Source: an uncultured Eubacteriales bacterium (GTDB taxonomy: Bacteria > Bacillota > Clostridia > Oscillospirales > Acutalibacteraceae). Taken from it: a stretch of DNA of 54,037 nt. Each line of letters begins with the position of its first letter. Position 1 is the stretch's first letter. The translations under genes were made by a program, and so were the position numbers. Location: NCBI GenBank assembly GCA_949296825.1, contig CASFQZ010000028.1, positions 1-54,037 of the forward strand. Direction: 5' to 3'. The notes below the pieces were generated by a model. It was not told the origin of the DNA. It saw only the letters and a list, made by a program, of their open reading frames with translations, and ran no database searches. Below, piece after piece: positions 38,267 to 47,123 of this stretch.

Positions 38267-39619
38267 TCATTGCGGGTCCAGAAATACCCGTTCAATCACC
38301 TGTTCCATATGCATTCCCCGGCTGCCTTTGACCAACACGGTGTCACCGGGGCGCAGCGTTTCCGAAAGAGCATTGCAAAGAGCATCCATATCCCGAAAAT
38401 GCTCTGCGGCAACCCCTGTTTTTTCAGCTTCCTCCGACGCCGCCGCAGAAAGATTGCCAAATGTAAACAACAGGGTAATCCCGTTTTCGGCAGCCGCATT
38501 TCCGATTTCCCGGTGCAGCTGCTGTGCGTAATCGCCCAATTCCAGCATATCGCCAAGAACGGCGATCCGCCTGCCCTGTCGATAGGCGGAAAGCACTCGA
38601 AGCGCCGCTTTGACCGAATCCGGCGACGCATTGTAGCAATCCTCGATCAGTGTCATGTCCCGCACCCGGGAAACCCGCTGGCGCATCCCCTCGGGGCTGT
38701 AATTTTTCAGCGCACCCGCAGCTTTTTTGGGAGTAATCCCCAAAAGCGAACCAACGGCAACGGCAGCCAGCGCGTCGTACACCAAATGGATGCCCGGCGC
38801 GGGCAACTGCACCTGCGCCGACTCGTCTTTCGTTTCTACGGTAAAGGAAACGCCCTGTTCCCATGTCTTTATATCATATGCGCGAACATCGTTTTTATCC
38901 GACGAAACGCCGAACCGCAGAATGGGATGGCCGGCATTTTCGTACCTGCCCAGCAGCTCGTCATCGCCGTTGAGAATCAGCGGTGCGTTTTCGGGCATTC
39001 CTTCCAGAAGCTCCAGCTTCGCTTTCATGATGTTTTCTTTTGAACCTAAATTTTCGATATGATTGACACCGATGTTGGTAATCACCCCGATGGTCGGACG
39101 ACAGATTGCCGTCAGACGCGAAATTTCACCGGGATGATTCATGCCCATTTCAATAACCGCAGCCTCGTGGGAAGAATCCAGCCGCAGAAGCGTCAGGGGC
39201 ATCCCGATATCATTATTCAGATTTCCCTGGTTTTTCAGTGTATTGTATTTAGAGGAAAGCACATACCAAATCATTTCCTTGGTGGTGGTCTTGCCGACAC
39301 TGCCAGTCAACCCCACCACAGGGATGGAAAATTTGGATCGCTGGTGATATGCCAGCGCCTGAAGCGCCAAACGGGTATCCTTTACCAGAATTTTCGGCAG
39401 CGTGGTCGGCACATCCTTCTGCACCAACACCGCCGAAACGCCGCTGTTTTCCAGTTGGGCAATAAAGTCGTGGCCGTCGAATTTTTCGCCGGTCAAAGCA
39501 ATAAATAAGCCATCTTTCATCGGCTGGCGGCTGTCGGTAAACACGCCGGCAACATCCGCGTCTCTATTCTTTTTTCCGCCGACAGCTTCGGCGGCTTCCT
39601 GCAAACTCATCCGGTCCAC
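38267..39619 (-). CDS. murF: UDP-MurNAc-tripeptide:D-Ala-D-Ala ligase MurF
   Basis: A 450-aa Mur ligase that adds D-Ala-D-Ala to the tripeptide precursor. The ATP-binding GLTGSVGKTTTKEM, EMGMNHPGEISRLT and IEDCYNASPDSV are visible. The GTG at 39619 is preferred to an ATG three codons later because GGAGG, inside the end of murE, is spaced correctly only for the GTG. Three nucleotides separate it from the murE stop. Confidence 0.96.
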   Translation of the reverse strand: MDRMSLQEAAEAVGGKKNRDADVAGVFTDSRQPMKDGLFIALTGEKFDGHDFIAQLENSGVSAVLVQKDVPTTLPKILVKDTRLALQALAYHQRSKFSIPVVGLTGSVGKTTTKEMIWYVLSSKYNTLKNQGNLNNDIGMPLTLLRLDSSHEAAVIEMGMNHPGEISRLTAICRPTIGVITNIGVNHIENLGSKENIMKAKLELLEGMPENAPLILNGDDELLGRYENAGHPILRFGVSSDKNDVRAYDIKTWEQGVSFTVETKDESAQVQLPAPGIHLVYDALAAVAVGSLLGITPKKAAGALKNYSPEGMRQRVSRVRDMTLIEDCYNASPDSVKAALRVLSAYRQGRRIAVLGDMLELGDYAQQLHREIGNAAAENGITLLFTFGNLSAAASEEAEKTGVAAEHFRDMDALCNALSETLRPGDTVLVKGSRGMHMEQVIERVFLDPQ

Positions 39620-39622
39620 CGA

Positions 39623-41071
39623 TCATCCCTCCTGTTCGCTCAGTATTTTTTTCAAAAGGGAGTGAACGATCTCCCGCTCGTCATAATGGATTTTTTCAGT
39701 GCCAAGAATCTGGTAGGTCTCATGCCCCTTGCCCGCTAAAAGAACCGTATCGCCTTCTTTGGCATCCCGCAGCGCCTGCGCGATGGCATCGGTACGAGAA
39801 GAATTGACATAAACGGGCTTTTCCCTATCCGGGATCCCCGTCAGAATTTCCCGAATGATCCCATCGGGGTCCTCGGTACGGGGATTGTCGGAGGTCACAT
39901 AAATCCGGTCCGACAGCCGATAAGCGGTCTCGCCCATAATCGGACGCTTGGTTTTATCCCGATCGCCGCCGCAGCCAAACACTGTCAGCACCCTTCCGCG
40001 CGTGATCGGACGAACCGCCCGCAAGATATTTTCCAGACCATCCGGCGAATGGGCATAATCAATCATTACCACAAAATCGGTATTGGTTGGCACGACCTCA
40101 ACTCTGCCCTTTACCCCTTTCAAAAGGACGGCTTTCTCCGCCAGCTCCGACAGAGAAAATCCCAATTCACACAACACGGAAAACGCGCAAAGAGAGTTAT
40201 AGACCGAAAATTCTCCGGGAATCCCGAGCTGAATTTTTATCTTTTCGCCGCCGTGAGAAAGGATATATTCTACGCCCCGCTGCCCATAATGCACCTGCTC
40301 TGCGCGATAATCGGCTTCGTTCTTTTCGGCATAGGTCGCATAGCCGCAGCGGCTGTCCTGAAGCATCCGCCGCCACGCCGGATCGTCGGCGTTCAAAATC
40401 GCCCGTTCACACTGGGAAAACAGCTTTGCTTTCGCCGCCGCGTAATTTTCAAAGCTGCCGTGATAATCCAGATGGTCCCGTGTCAAATTGGAAAATGCCG
40501 CCGCTTCAAACCGACAGCCTTCCACCCGGCTTTGCGCCAACGCCTGGGAGGAAACTTCCATCACGCAGTATTCACAGCCGTTTTTTATCATATTGGCAAA
40601 CAGCTGCTGCAACGCAAAGCACTCGGGCGTTGTCAGGGAGGCATCCATGCTTTCTTTTCCGTCAAATGTCACAACAGTACCAATCAGTCCGGTTTTTTTC
40701 CCGAAAAGCTCCAGTAATTCGCGGAGCAAAAAGGTCGTTGTTGTTTTGCCGTTGGTACCGGTTACGCCTAAAAGACGCAGCTTTTCTGCGGGATAACCAA
40801 AGAACGCCGCCGACATCAACGCGTAGGCTGCGCGGGTATTATCGGTCAAAATCTCGTTTTGACAGCCGACGCTGTGTTCCGCAACCACTGCCGCAGCGCC
40901 CTTTTTCTCCGCATCGACAGCCGCGTCATGCCCGTCGAAACGCGCGCCCTTCACACAGACAAACACACAGCCTGCCTGTACCTTTCGGCTGTCATCGGTG
41001 ATAAAGGAAATCTCCCGTTCCTGATATTCATTTTTTACCGGGACCCGTTCGAGCAAACGCGATAATTTCAT
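39623..41071 (-). CDS. murE: UDP-MurNAc-L-Ala-D-Glu:meso-diaminopimelate ligase MurE
   Basis: A 482-aa Mur ligase adding the third residue of the stem peptide. The ATP loop TGTNGKTTTTFLL and the substrate motif DNPRTEDP are present; DNPR is the signature of meso-diaminopimelate specificity, so the cell wall is probably DAP type. It is 9 nt after the PBP gene. Confidence 0.96.
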   Translation of the reverse strand: MKLSRLLERVPVKNEYQEREISFITDDSRKVQAGCVFVCVKGARFDGHDAAVDAEKKGAAAVVAEHSVGCQNEILTDNTRAAYALMSAAFFGYPAEKLRLLGVTGTNGKTTTTFLLRELLELFGKKTGLIGTVVTFDGKESMDASLTTPECFALQQLFANMIKNGCEYCVMEVSSQALAQSRVEGCRFEAAAFSNLTRDHLDYHGSFENYAAAKAKLFSQCERAILNADDPAWRRMLQDSRCGYATYAEKNEADYRAEQVHYGQRGVEYILSHGGEKIKIQLGIPGEFSVYNSLCAFSVLCELGFSLSELAEKAVLLKGVKGRVEVVPTNTDFVVMIDYAHSPDGLENILRAVRPITRGRVLTVFGCGGDRDKTKRPIMGETAYRLSDRIYVTSDNPRTEDPDGIIREILTGIPDREKPVYVNSSRTDAIAQALRDAKEGDTVLLAGKGHETYQILGTEKIHYDEREIVHSLLKKILSEQEG

Positions 41072-41080
41072 TCTTTCACC

Positions 41081-43444
41081 TTATTCCGTTCCGTCGTTAA
41101 CGCCGACCGTTGTGCGGAAATAGACTGTAATAACGGTACCGGCATTGACCTGCTGTCCGGCGGCTGCGCTCTGCTTATACGCCAGCAGCTCGCTGCCCGA
41201 ATGGGTATTGCCGGAGAGCTTGACATTGATGCCTGCTTCCTTCGCCATGGAACGCACCTGCGATTCAGTGCAGCCGGTGAAATCCGGCACCTCCACGGTA
41301 TCCGGCTCGCTCATTTCTTCGGTGTATAAAATGATTACGCCGTCCTTGGGAATCTGATTGCCTTCTTCGGGGATTTGGGAAAGCACCGTATCTCCCTCGC
41401 CGCGCACACGCACCGTATAACCCTGCCCGCGCAGAAGAGCGCGCGCTTCCTCGGTCGTCATGCCGACAGCACCGGGGCACTGCGCGATCAGCGTATCCAT
41501 CTCATCTTCGGAATAAGCAGCGTCAATATTCAAATACGGTAAAATACTTTCCAGCACCTGGCTGGCAACCGGCGCAGCAATGGCGCCGCCGCCGTGCTCT
41601 CCCTGGGGCTCATCAATGGCAAGCAATATGGCGATCTGCGGATCATCCGCCGGCGCAAAGCCGACAAAGGAGGCAATATACTGCCCTTTATTCTGCAATT
41701 TTTCAGAAGTACCGGTTTTGCCTGCCACATGGTATCCGGCGACATAGGCGTTTTTACCGGTGCCCTCGGAGACCACCTGCTCCATCATGTCACGGACTCT
41801 GGCGGCGGTCGATTCGGAAACGACCTGACGCTTTACCTGCGGCTGCGCCGTGCGCAGCACATTGCCCTCTTCGTCCAGCTCCTTTCCCACCACATAAGGA
41901 GTCATCAGTTTACCGCCGTTGGCAATCGCGGAAATGGCGGTGATCATCTGGATAGGCGAAACCTGAAAGGTTTGCCCGAAGGAATAACTGGAAAGCTGGG
42001 AAATGCCAAAATCAGAATAGCTGTGATAGTTACTGCCCTCCACCGGAGACGCTTCGCCGGGCAGGTCAATGCCTGTTGTTTCGGTAAAGCCGAAGGCTTC
42101 AAAATATTTATAATATTTTTCTGTGCCCAGCAATCTCGCCACGGTAATGGCAAAGGGATTGCAGGAATTCATCAACAGATCCGGCAACGTTTCGTGTCCG
42201 TGTCCCTCGTGGCGCCAACAATTGTAAATGGTGTCGGCGACCAGAATGGAGCCGGTACAGGTAAAATCATAATCTTCACTGACCACGCCCTCTTCCAGCG
42301 CAGCGGCGACGGTAACGCACTTAAAAACAGAGCCGGGCTCATAGGTATCGCTGATCGCTCGGTTTCGCCATTTGGCATTCTGCGCAGCGGAAACAGCAAG
42401 GCTGTTTTTTTCTTCCTCGCTCTTTGCGGCATATTCCGCCTGCTCTTTCTCTGAGGCTTTTTCGATATTTTTTTCCTGCAAAGCCCGCGCGGCGGCAATT
42501 TCCTCTTCGGTGACCGTACGCGGGTCATTCAAATCATAATCGGGCAGGCTGACCATGCCCAGAATGGCGCCGGTGTCCACCTCCATCACAATGCCGTAGG
42601 CGTAAGTCGCGTCGGTATCCTCCATGGACTGCCGCAGTGCATTTTCCAACGTGTACTGCACCGTCTCATCAATGGTCAGCTGCAAATTCGTGCCCTGTTT
42701 TGCCTCATAAGTGATTTCATATTCGTTTGGGAGCTGATTCTGTTTGGCATCCTTCGCGGAAACGATTCTGCCGTCGACGCCGGTCAGCTCGTCATCATAC
42801 TTTGCCTCCAGCCCAGCCAGACCGTTACCGTCCATACCGGTGAAACCCAACAGTGTGGAAGCCAGATTGGCGTTGGGATAATACCGCTTCGCATCTTCCT
42901 GGATGCCGATCACGGAAAGATACCCCTGCTTCTCCTCATCCTTCTTACGAAATTCCTCCCGACGGAAGGAATCCACTTCTTCCATTTGCGGACGCTCCAC
43001 GTGCCCGAGAATGCGCTGATAATTGGAATCGGTCTTCATCAGCTTTTCAAGAATACTCTCTTCGGAAAGGTCTAATATCTCGGAAAGTCCGGCGGCAACT
43101 TCCTGTCGGATGCGCTGCGCGTCGGCTTCTTTTTCCTGTTCGGTATTGCCCGTCCCTTTTACGCCGGACGGATTGACATAAATCAGCCAACCGGAGGCGC
43201 TCTGCGCCAGCACATTCATATTACGGTAATAAATCGTACCGCGCATGGCGGTAATGGTCGTATCCAGAAGCTGGTTCTGCTCGGCTTGTGAGCGGTATTC
43301 ATCCCCCTGCACCAGCGTGATCACGCCGGTTTTCATCAGGGAAGTCGCAAACCCCAGCAACAGCAAAAGCACCACCAAGAGCCGTGCCCGATTGATTTTG
43401 ATTTTTGGTGCGGACGAAGATTTTTCTTTTTTTTCTGCTGCCAT
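41081..43444 (-). CDS. Class B penicillin-binding protein with PASTA domains (PbpB/SpoVD-like)
   Basis: A 787-aa transpeptidase. It has one transmembrane helix near residues 21-41, a PBP dimerisation region, and the transpeptidase domain with GSVFK (active Ser near 370), NSCN and AGKTGTSE (near 571). Two C-terminal PASTA domains follow at about 665-710 and 715-775. PASTA-bearing class B PBPs in this operon act in septation (PBP2B) or the spore cortex (SpoVD); only one copy is present here, so it may serve division. The ATG at 43444 is chosen for its AGGTGAG ribosome site; a GTG three codons earlier overlaps it. Confidence 0.94.
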   Translation of the reverse strand: MAAEKKEKSSSAPKIKINRARLLVVLLLLLGFATSLMKTGVITLVQGDEYRSQAEQNQLLDTTITAMRGTIYYRNMNVLAQSASGWLIYVNPSGVKGTGNTEQEKEADAQRIRQEVAAGLSEILDLSEESILEKLMKTDSNYQRILGHVERPQMEEVDSFRREEFRKKDEEKQGYLSVIGIQEDAKRYYPNANLASTLLGFTGMDGNGLAGLEAKYDDELTGVDGRIVSAKDAKQNQLPNEYEITYEAKQGTNLQLTIDETVQYTLENALRQSMEDTDATYAYGIVMEVDTGAILGMVSLPDYDLNDPRTVTEEEIAAARALQEKNIEKASEKEQAEYAAKSEEEKNSLAVSAAQNAKWRNRAISDTYEPGSVFKCVTVAAALEEGVVSEDYDFTCTGSILVADTIYNCWRHEGHGHETLPDLLMNSCNPFAITVARLLGTEKYYKYFEAFGFTETTGIDLPGEASPVEGSNYHSYSDFGISQLSSYSFGQTFQVSPIQMITAISAIANGGKLMTPYVVGKELDEEGNVLRTAQPQVKRQVVSESTAARVRDMMEQVVSEGTGKNAYVAGYHVAGKTGTSEKLQNKGQYIASFVGFAPADDPQIAILLAIDEPQGEHGGGAIAAPVASQVLESILPYLNIDAAYSEDEMDTLIAQCPGAVGMTTEEARALLRGQGYTVRVRGEGDTVLSQIPEEGNQIPKDGVIILYTEEMSEPDTVEVPDFTGCTESQVRSMAKEAGINVKLSGNTHSGSELLAYKQSAAAGQQVNAGTVITVYFRTTVGVNDGTE

Positions 43445-43528
43445 GGGTCTCACCTGCCAAATCTATGAGAAGATAAAATAAAGCTCCGCCGATCATCGAC
43501 GCGTTTCCTACCCCTAAAGCCGCCAAAA

Positions 43529-43549
43529 GGGCGAAACAGCGTTTCACCC
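43529..43549 (-). promoter_or_regulatory. Hairpin in the ftsL-pbp intergenic gap
   Basis: A 9-bp stem with a 3-nt loop (43529-43537 with 43541-43549) lies on the minus strand and is followed by TTTT. It could act as a partial terminator or processing site inside the dcw transcript. No promoter with good boxes is visible in this 156-nt gap. Confidence 0.4.
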
Positions 43550-43600
43550 CCGGTTTCCCTATCCATGTTTATGAACCAACAAAAACCAATATGCCTTCTG

Positions 43601-44182
43601 TCAGCCTTCCGCCGTTTGCTGCGCGGGCGTTTCATCGGACGCTTCGCTCGTCTGCGCAGGAGTTTCCGCCCCCGGATACACCGGAGCGGAGGGCAGAACC
43701 GGCTGCTGCGCCTGCTGCGTTTCTTTACCGCCGGAGACCAGAACCCCGTCAGTTTTCGGGATAGAGATCTGAATGGTGTTGTATGTATCTATTTTTACCA
43801 TACCCAAAACATTTTCGGCGTAACTCTCCACCGCGCTTCTGGAAAACAGCTTATCCAGCTCACTGCTTAAACGGACATTATCGCTTTCCTCCAAGGAGAT
43901 ATTTTCCTTCATATCGCGAATTTCGGCGGCAAGGGAGTCAATCTTTGCCCGCCGGTTCAAAAGGATGCCGCAGCCGGCGACCACCAGGACCGAAAGAAAA
44001 ACGGCGACCAGCGCTTTTACCGCTGGGCGCAGCTGCGCTTCTTTTTTTTGCGGCACAGCTTTTACGGAGGATTTCGGCGATTCCGGCTGTTCGGGCAGGA
44101 TCGGCGCGGCAGCCGCACGGGCAGCGCTGCCGTCGGTTTCAAACAATGAAAAATCATACGCTTCTGAAGAATACGCTGCCAA
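43601..44182 (-). CDS. ftsL: FtsL-like division protein
   Basis: A 193-aa bitopic protein with a long cytoplasmic N-terminus, one transmembrane helix (about residues 56-76) and an extracytoplasmic coiled coil (IDSLAAEIRDMKENISLEESDN) ending near LGMVKID, the FtsL pattern. A Gln/Pro/Ala-rich tail of about 45 residues follows and is unusual for the family. The start is a TTG at 44182 behind a very strong AAAGGAGGAG. Identification rests on position between rsmH and the PBP plus topology, since FtsL sequences vary widely. Confidence 0.82.
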   Translation of the reverse strand: MAAYSSEAYDFSLFETDGSAARAAAAPILPEQPESPKSSVKAVPQKKEAQLRPAVKALVAVFLSVLVVAGCGILLNRRAKIDSLAAEIRDMKENISLEESDNVRLSSELDKLFSRSAVESYAENVLGMVKIDTYNTIQISIPKTDGVLVSGGKETQQAQQPVLPSAPVYPGAETPAQTSEASDETPAQQTAEG

Positions 44183-44204
44183 AATAGCTCCTCCTTTTAT
44201 TGAT

Positions 44205-45131
44205 TCAGTCTTTTATCTTTTCCACTGCCCGAAGTCTTGCGCTGCGGGCACGGCGATTGTTCTCTATTTCCTCGTCGCTCGGCACAATCGAGCGGAATAT
44301 CAGGCGTCCCCGCGGCGTCTTGCCGCAGACGCAGACCGGAAACTCCGGAGGACAGGTACAGCCCTTACAAAATTCGCCGAAGCGGTTTTTGACGATACGG
44401 TCTTCCAGAGAATGGAAGGTGATGATTGCCAATCGTCCGCCGACAGACAAACCGTCGAACATCGCATCCACCGCGCCGCCCAGGTCATCCAGCTCGCCAT
44501 TGACAGCAATGCGCAGCGCCTGAAAGGTCTTTTGCGCCGGATGAGAATGGCGGGACGCTTTCTGGGGCACCGAATGTTTGACCAGCTCCGCCAGCTCCAG
44601 CGTCGTTTCAATCGGCTTTTGCGCCCGGCTCTTTATGATATTGCGGGCAATGGAGCGGGCATATTTTTCTTCGCCAAAGCGGAACAGGATGTCCGCCAGT
44701 TCCCGTTCGGATAATGTATGAATCAGATCCTTCGCGCTGACACCTTCGCGGCTCATGCGCATATCCAGCGGCGCATCGGCATGGAAAGAAAATCCCCGGG
44801 CGGCTTCATCGACCTGATGGGAGCTGATGCCGAGATCCGCCACGATGCCGTCCACCTGCGTAACGCCAAGCGAAAACAGAACGGCGTGAATATTTTTGAA
44901 TTGCTCCTGCACAATCGTGATGCGTGATTCGTCCGAAAAGCGCTCCCGCAGATGGGCAATGGCATCCGGATCCCTGTCAATCGCGATCAGACGGCAGTCT
45001 TTTGCACGGGAGAGAATTTCTGCGCTGTGTCCGCCGCCGCCGGCGGTACAATCTACATATATGCCGCCTTCCCGAACCGCAAGCGCGTCCACGGTCTGAC
45101 GCAGCAGAACGGTCTGATGATAGGTTGACAC
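44205..45131 (-). CDS. rsmH: 16S rRNA (cytosine1402-N4)-methyltransferase RsmH
   Basis: A 308-aa SAM-dependent methyltransferase modifying C1402 in the decoding centre. Motifs YVDCTAGGGGHSAEIL, DGIVADLGISSHQVD, RGFSFHADAPLDMRM and the FHSLEDRIVK segment are intact. The start is a GTG at 45131 or the TTG immediately before it; both sit just after ribosome site GGAGGGG. It is 16 nt after mraZ. Confidence 0.96.
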   Translation of the reverse strand: MSTYHQTVLLRQTVDALAVREGGIYVDCTAGGGGHSAEILSRAKDCRLIAIDRDPDAIAHLRERFSDESRITIVQEQFKNIHAVLFSLGVTQVDGIVADLGISSHQVDEAARGFSFHADAPLDMRMSREGVSAKDLIHTLSERELADILFRFGEEKYARSIARNIIKSRAQKPIETTLELAELVKHSVPQKASRHSHPAQKTFQALRIAVNGELDDLGGAVDAMFDGLSVGGRLAIITFHSLEDRIVKNRFGEFCKGCTCPPEFPVCVCGKTPRGRLIFRSIVPSDEEIENNRRARSARLRAVEKIKD

Positions 45132-45147
45132 CAAAACCCCTCCGCTA

Positions 45148-45582
45148 TCAATAGTTGATTTCGGGATACAGCTCTTCGATGGAGGTTCCGTCCGTGCCGT
45201 CAGGCAGCTGACTCATCATGCGATTCCAGCGATCCAGATCCCAAATTTCCACCCGGCTGGTCATACCGAAAATCATCACTTCTTTATTTAACCCTGCCCG
45301 ACGAATCAGCTCCGGCGTCAGAGTTACCCTGCCCTGTTTGTCCGGCTTGACCGATATCACGCCGTACATGGCGTTTCTTTGCCGAATACGGTCGGCAGCG
45401 GTTTTAGACTGGGCAGAGATCTGATCGGCAATCCCCTGCCAATGCGCTTCGGTAAAAACAAAAAGGCAGCCGTCGGGAGAGGGATAAATGATAAAGGACT
45501 CTCCCAGCTCCTCCCGGAATTTGGCGGGAATAAACAGACGGTTTTTGGAATCGATATTATGCACATAATCGCCCTGGAACAT
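45148..45582 (-). CDS. mraZ: Transcriptional regulator / division protein MraZ
   Basis: A 144-aa AbrB-fold protein with two repeats of the DxK/RxR-type motif (DSKNRLFIPAKFREEL and DKQGRVTLTPELIRRAGL). In E. coli MraZ represses its own dcw operon by binding TGGGN repeats. The ATG at 45582 is chosen over an upstream in-frame start because of the strong GGGGTGGG site and the canonical start MFQGDYVHNID. First gene of the dcw operon, with a leader of about 120 nt. Confidence 0.96.
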   Translation of the reverse strand: MFQGDYVHNIDSKNRLFIPAKFREELGESFIIYPSPDGCLFVFTEAHWQGIADQISAQSKTAADRIRQRNAMYGVISVKPDKQGRVTLTPELIRRAGLNKEVMIFGMTSRVEIWDLDRWNRMMSQLPDGTDGTSIEELYPEINY

Positions 45583-45708
45583 ATTCCCACCCCTTCCGGT
45601 TTTCTCTTTTCGGTGCATTGGCAAGAGGACTGCATTTTTCCACCATTTGCGGTGTTTTTTGCCCCTATTCACGCCTAAACGCGTCTTTTTGCGCCACCAT
45701 GCCCTTCA

Positions 45709-45737
45709 ATTATAATAGACATTCGTCCGGATTGCAA
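45709..45737 (-). promoter_or_regulatory. Main sigma-A promoter of the dcw operon
   Basis: Minus strand -35 TTGCAA (45732-45737), 17-bp spacer, perfect -10 TATAAT (45709-45714). The leader to mraZ contains ATGGTGG twice and a GGTGGG next to the start codon, possible MraZ binding repeats. Confidence 0.8.
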
Positions 45738-45841
45738 CCCCTTTTGTTCAAAAACTTATCCATAATCCAAAAATTTTTTCAGAGCAGAACAAAAGTTCCC
45801 TCTATCTGTATGAAAATTCACTGTCCTGTCATTAGTTCCAC

Positions 45842-45883
45842 TAAACAAACATCCCGGGAACCGCTGTTTCGGTTCCCGGGATG
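45842..45883 (-). terminator. Rho-independent terminator of the dockerin gene fragment
   Basis: A perfect 13-bp stem (45850-45862 with 45871-45883) on the minus strand is followed by TTTGTTT. It isolates the fragment from the dcw promoter; the AT-rich 45738-45841 between them shows nothing else. Confidence 0.85.
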
Positions 45884-45905
45884 CGATATCCCTATTTCTC
45901 TTCCC

Positions 45906-46847
45906 TTAAAATGTATCCAGCTTGACCGCAACACGCAGGATTTTTCTTGCGTCAGAAGTTGTCACGCTATTATCCTTATCCGCGTCAGCCGCCAGCGTTT
46001 CGGGCTTTGCAAAGCTTTCGAGTTTGACTGCCGCCCGCAACGCCAGACGAGCGTCGGAGGAGCTGACGATACCGTCGCCGTCAACATCACCGAGCGAATA
46101 GTCGATCGGCGCAGATTCATCCACCACGGCATAGGCGCTGAAATGGTCTGTCTCAAAACAAATACATCCATTTTCGACAACAGAAGATAATTTTTGAATC
46201 CCGCTGCCGTCGTTGGCAACATAATACACCACCGAATGCTCGGCACTGTAGCCTGTGGGAAGCGGAATGCGAATCAGGACAGTGCCGTTCGGCTGTACAA
46301 CCTGCCCATTGACCAGCGTCTGAATATCATACAGGACAAAATGGAAATCCCGCTTTTCCATATTCAAAATCTGATAGGACTGTCCGTCGAATTGCTCACT
46401 TACCTGCAGGGTCAGCTCACCGGCATACGCATCGTCTATGTATTCCAGCGAAACGCCGCTGGAGCTGTCGGTTACGACCGTGTCGCCGACCAGGCGGGCA
46501 AGAACGCGTCGTTCCGCTTGTCCGCAGCGCGAACAGCTGCGGCTTTCCTCCCCTTCGGCAAGAAAGCTCGCTTCGCGGGTAACCGTCCACTCGGCAAATG
46601 TATGTCCCAGGGCGGGAATTTCTTCCTGCGCCATCAAAATCTCTCCGCAGACCGAACACTTTTTCCCTTCGGTCAAGCCGGTTTCGGTGCAGGTCGCTGC
46701 TTTGGCAGGAAGAATTTCTTCGGTATGTCCCAGGGCGGGAATTTCTTCCTGCGCTATCAAAATCTCCCCGCAGACCGAACACTTTTTCCCTTCGGTCAAT
46801 CCGGTTTCAGTGCAGGTCGCTGCTTTGGCGGAAAGAATTTCTTCGGA
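45906..46847 (-). pseudogene. 5'-truncated dockerin-type secreted protein with Cys-rich repeats
   Basis: The C-terminal 314 residues or so of a secreted protein. It begins inside a repeat array: 41-aa units with TCTETGLTEGKKCSVCGEIL and EEIPALGHT, two nearly identical and a third cut at about 46847. A beta-rich domain follows, then a type I dockerin with two calcium-loop repeats (GDVDGDGIVSSSDARLALR and DADKDNSVTTSDARKILR). A dockerin would plug the protein into a cohesin-bearing scaffold at the cell surface. No start codon or signal peptide exists: upstream of the junction the frame reads into antisense of an XRE gene. Transcription is therefore doubtful. Confidence 0.82.
46601..46847 (-). 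repeat. 123-bp tandem repeats in the dockerin gene fragment
   Basis: Two copies of a 123-bp (41-codon) unit, near identical in DNA, start at 46601 and 46724, with a partial third copy ended by the junction at about 46847. The low divergence suggests recent duplication or gene conversion. Confidence 0.85.
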
Positions 46848-47123
46848 GCCCTCATCAAGATTGCCGATTACTTTAATGTCAGTACGGATTATCTGCTAAG
46901 GGGCGTACAGATTGCGCCGTCAGTAGAAAACCATTTGAGCGGGCAAATGCTGAACAGTTCTTTTGTTCAAGCAAACCACGGCGGCATTGTCTTCAACGGG
47001 GATTCGCAAAAGGCGATTTCCCCGGAGGCGATAGAGCTGCTTCGTATTTATGAAACACTGAATGGGCGAGACCGCTTGAAACTGCTGAATATCGCGGTAG
47101 AACTGGAAGGAAGCTCGAAATGA
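46848..47123 (+). pseudogene. XRE-family regulator, C-terminal fragment
   Basis: About 91 residues remain, beginning LIKIADYFNVSTDYLLRG, the last helix of an XRE helix-turn-helix domain, followed by a linker and a helical end (AIELLRIYETLNGRDRLKLLNIAVELE). The first roughly 45 residues of the DNA-binding domain are missing, because the frame runs into antisense of the dockerin gene. Its TGA overlaps the ATG of the next gene. Not expected to bind DNA. Confidence 0.78.

Noticed and set aside
43299-43547. An 82-codon minus-strand frame beginning with a hydrophobic peptide between ftsL and the PBP gene
   Set aside because: No separate ribosome site, its start lies in a hairpin, and two-thirds of it overlaps the PBP gene in another frame; not called as a gene.
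46601-46847. Direct repeats considered as a CRISPR-like array
   Set aside because: The repeats are contiguous in-frame 41-codon units without spacers, encoding a Cys-rich protein repeat.
46194-47123. A 309-codon plus-strand frame read as one regulator
   Set aside because: Only the part after about 46848 resembles an XRE protein; the front part is antisense to the dockerin fragment.
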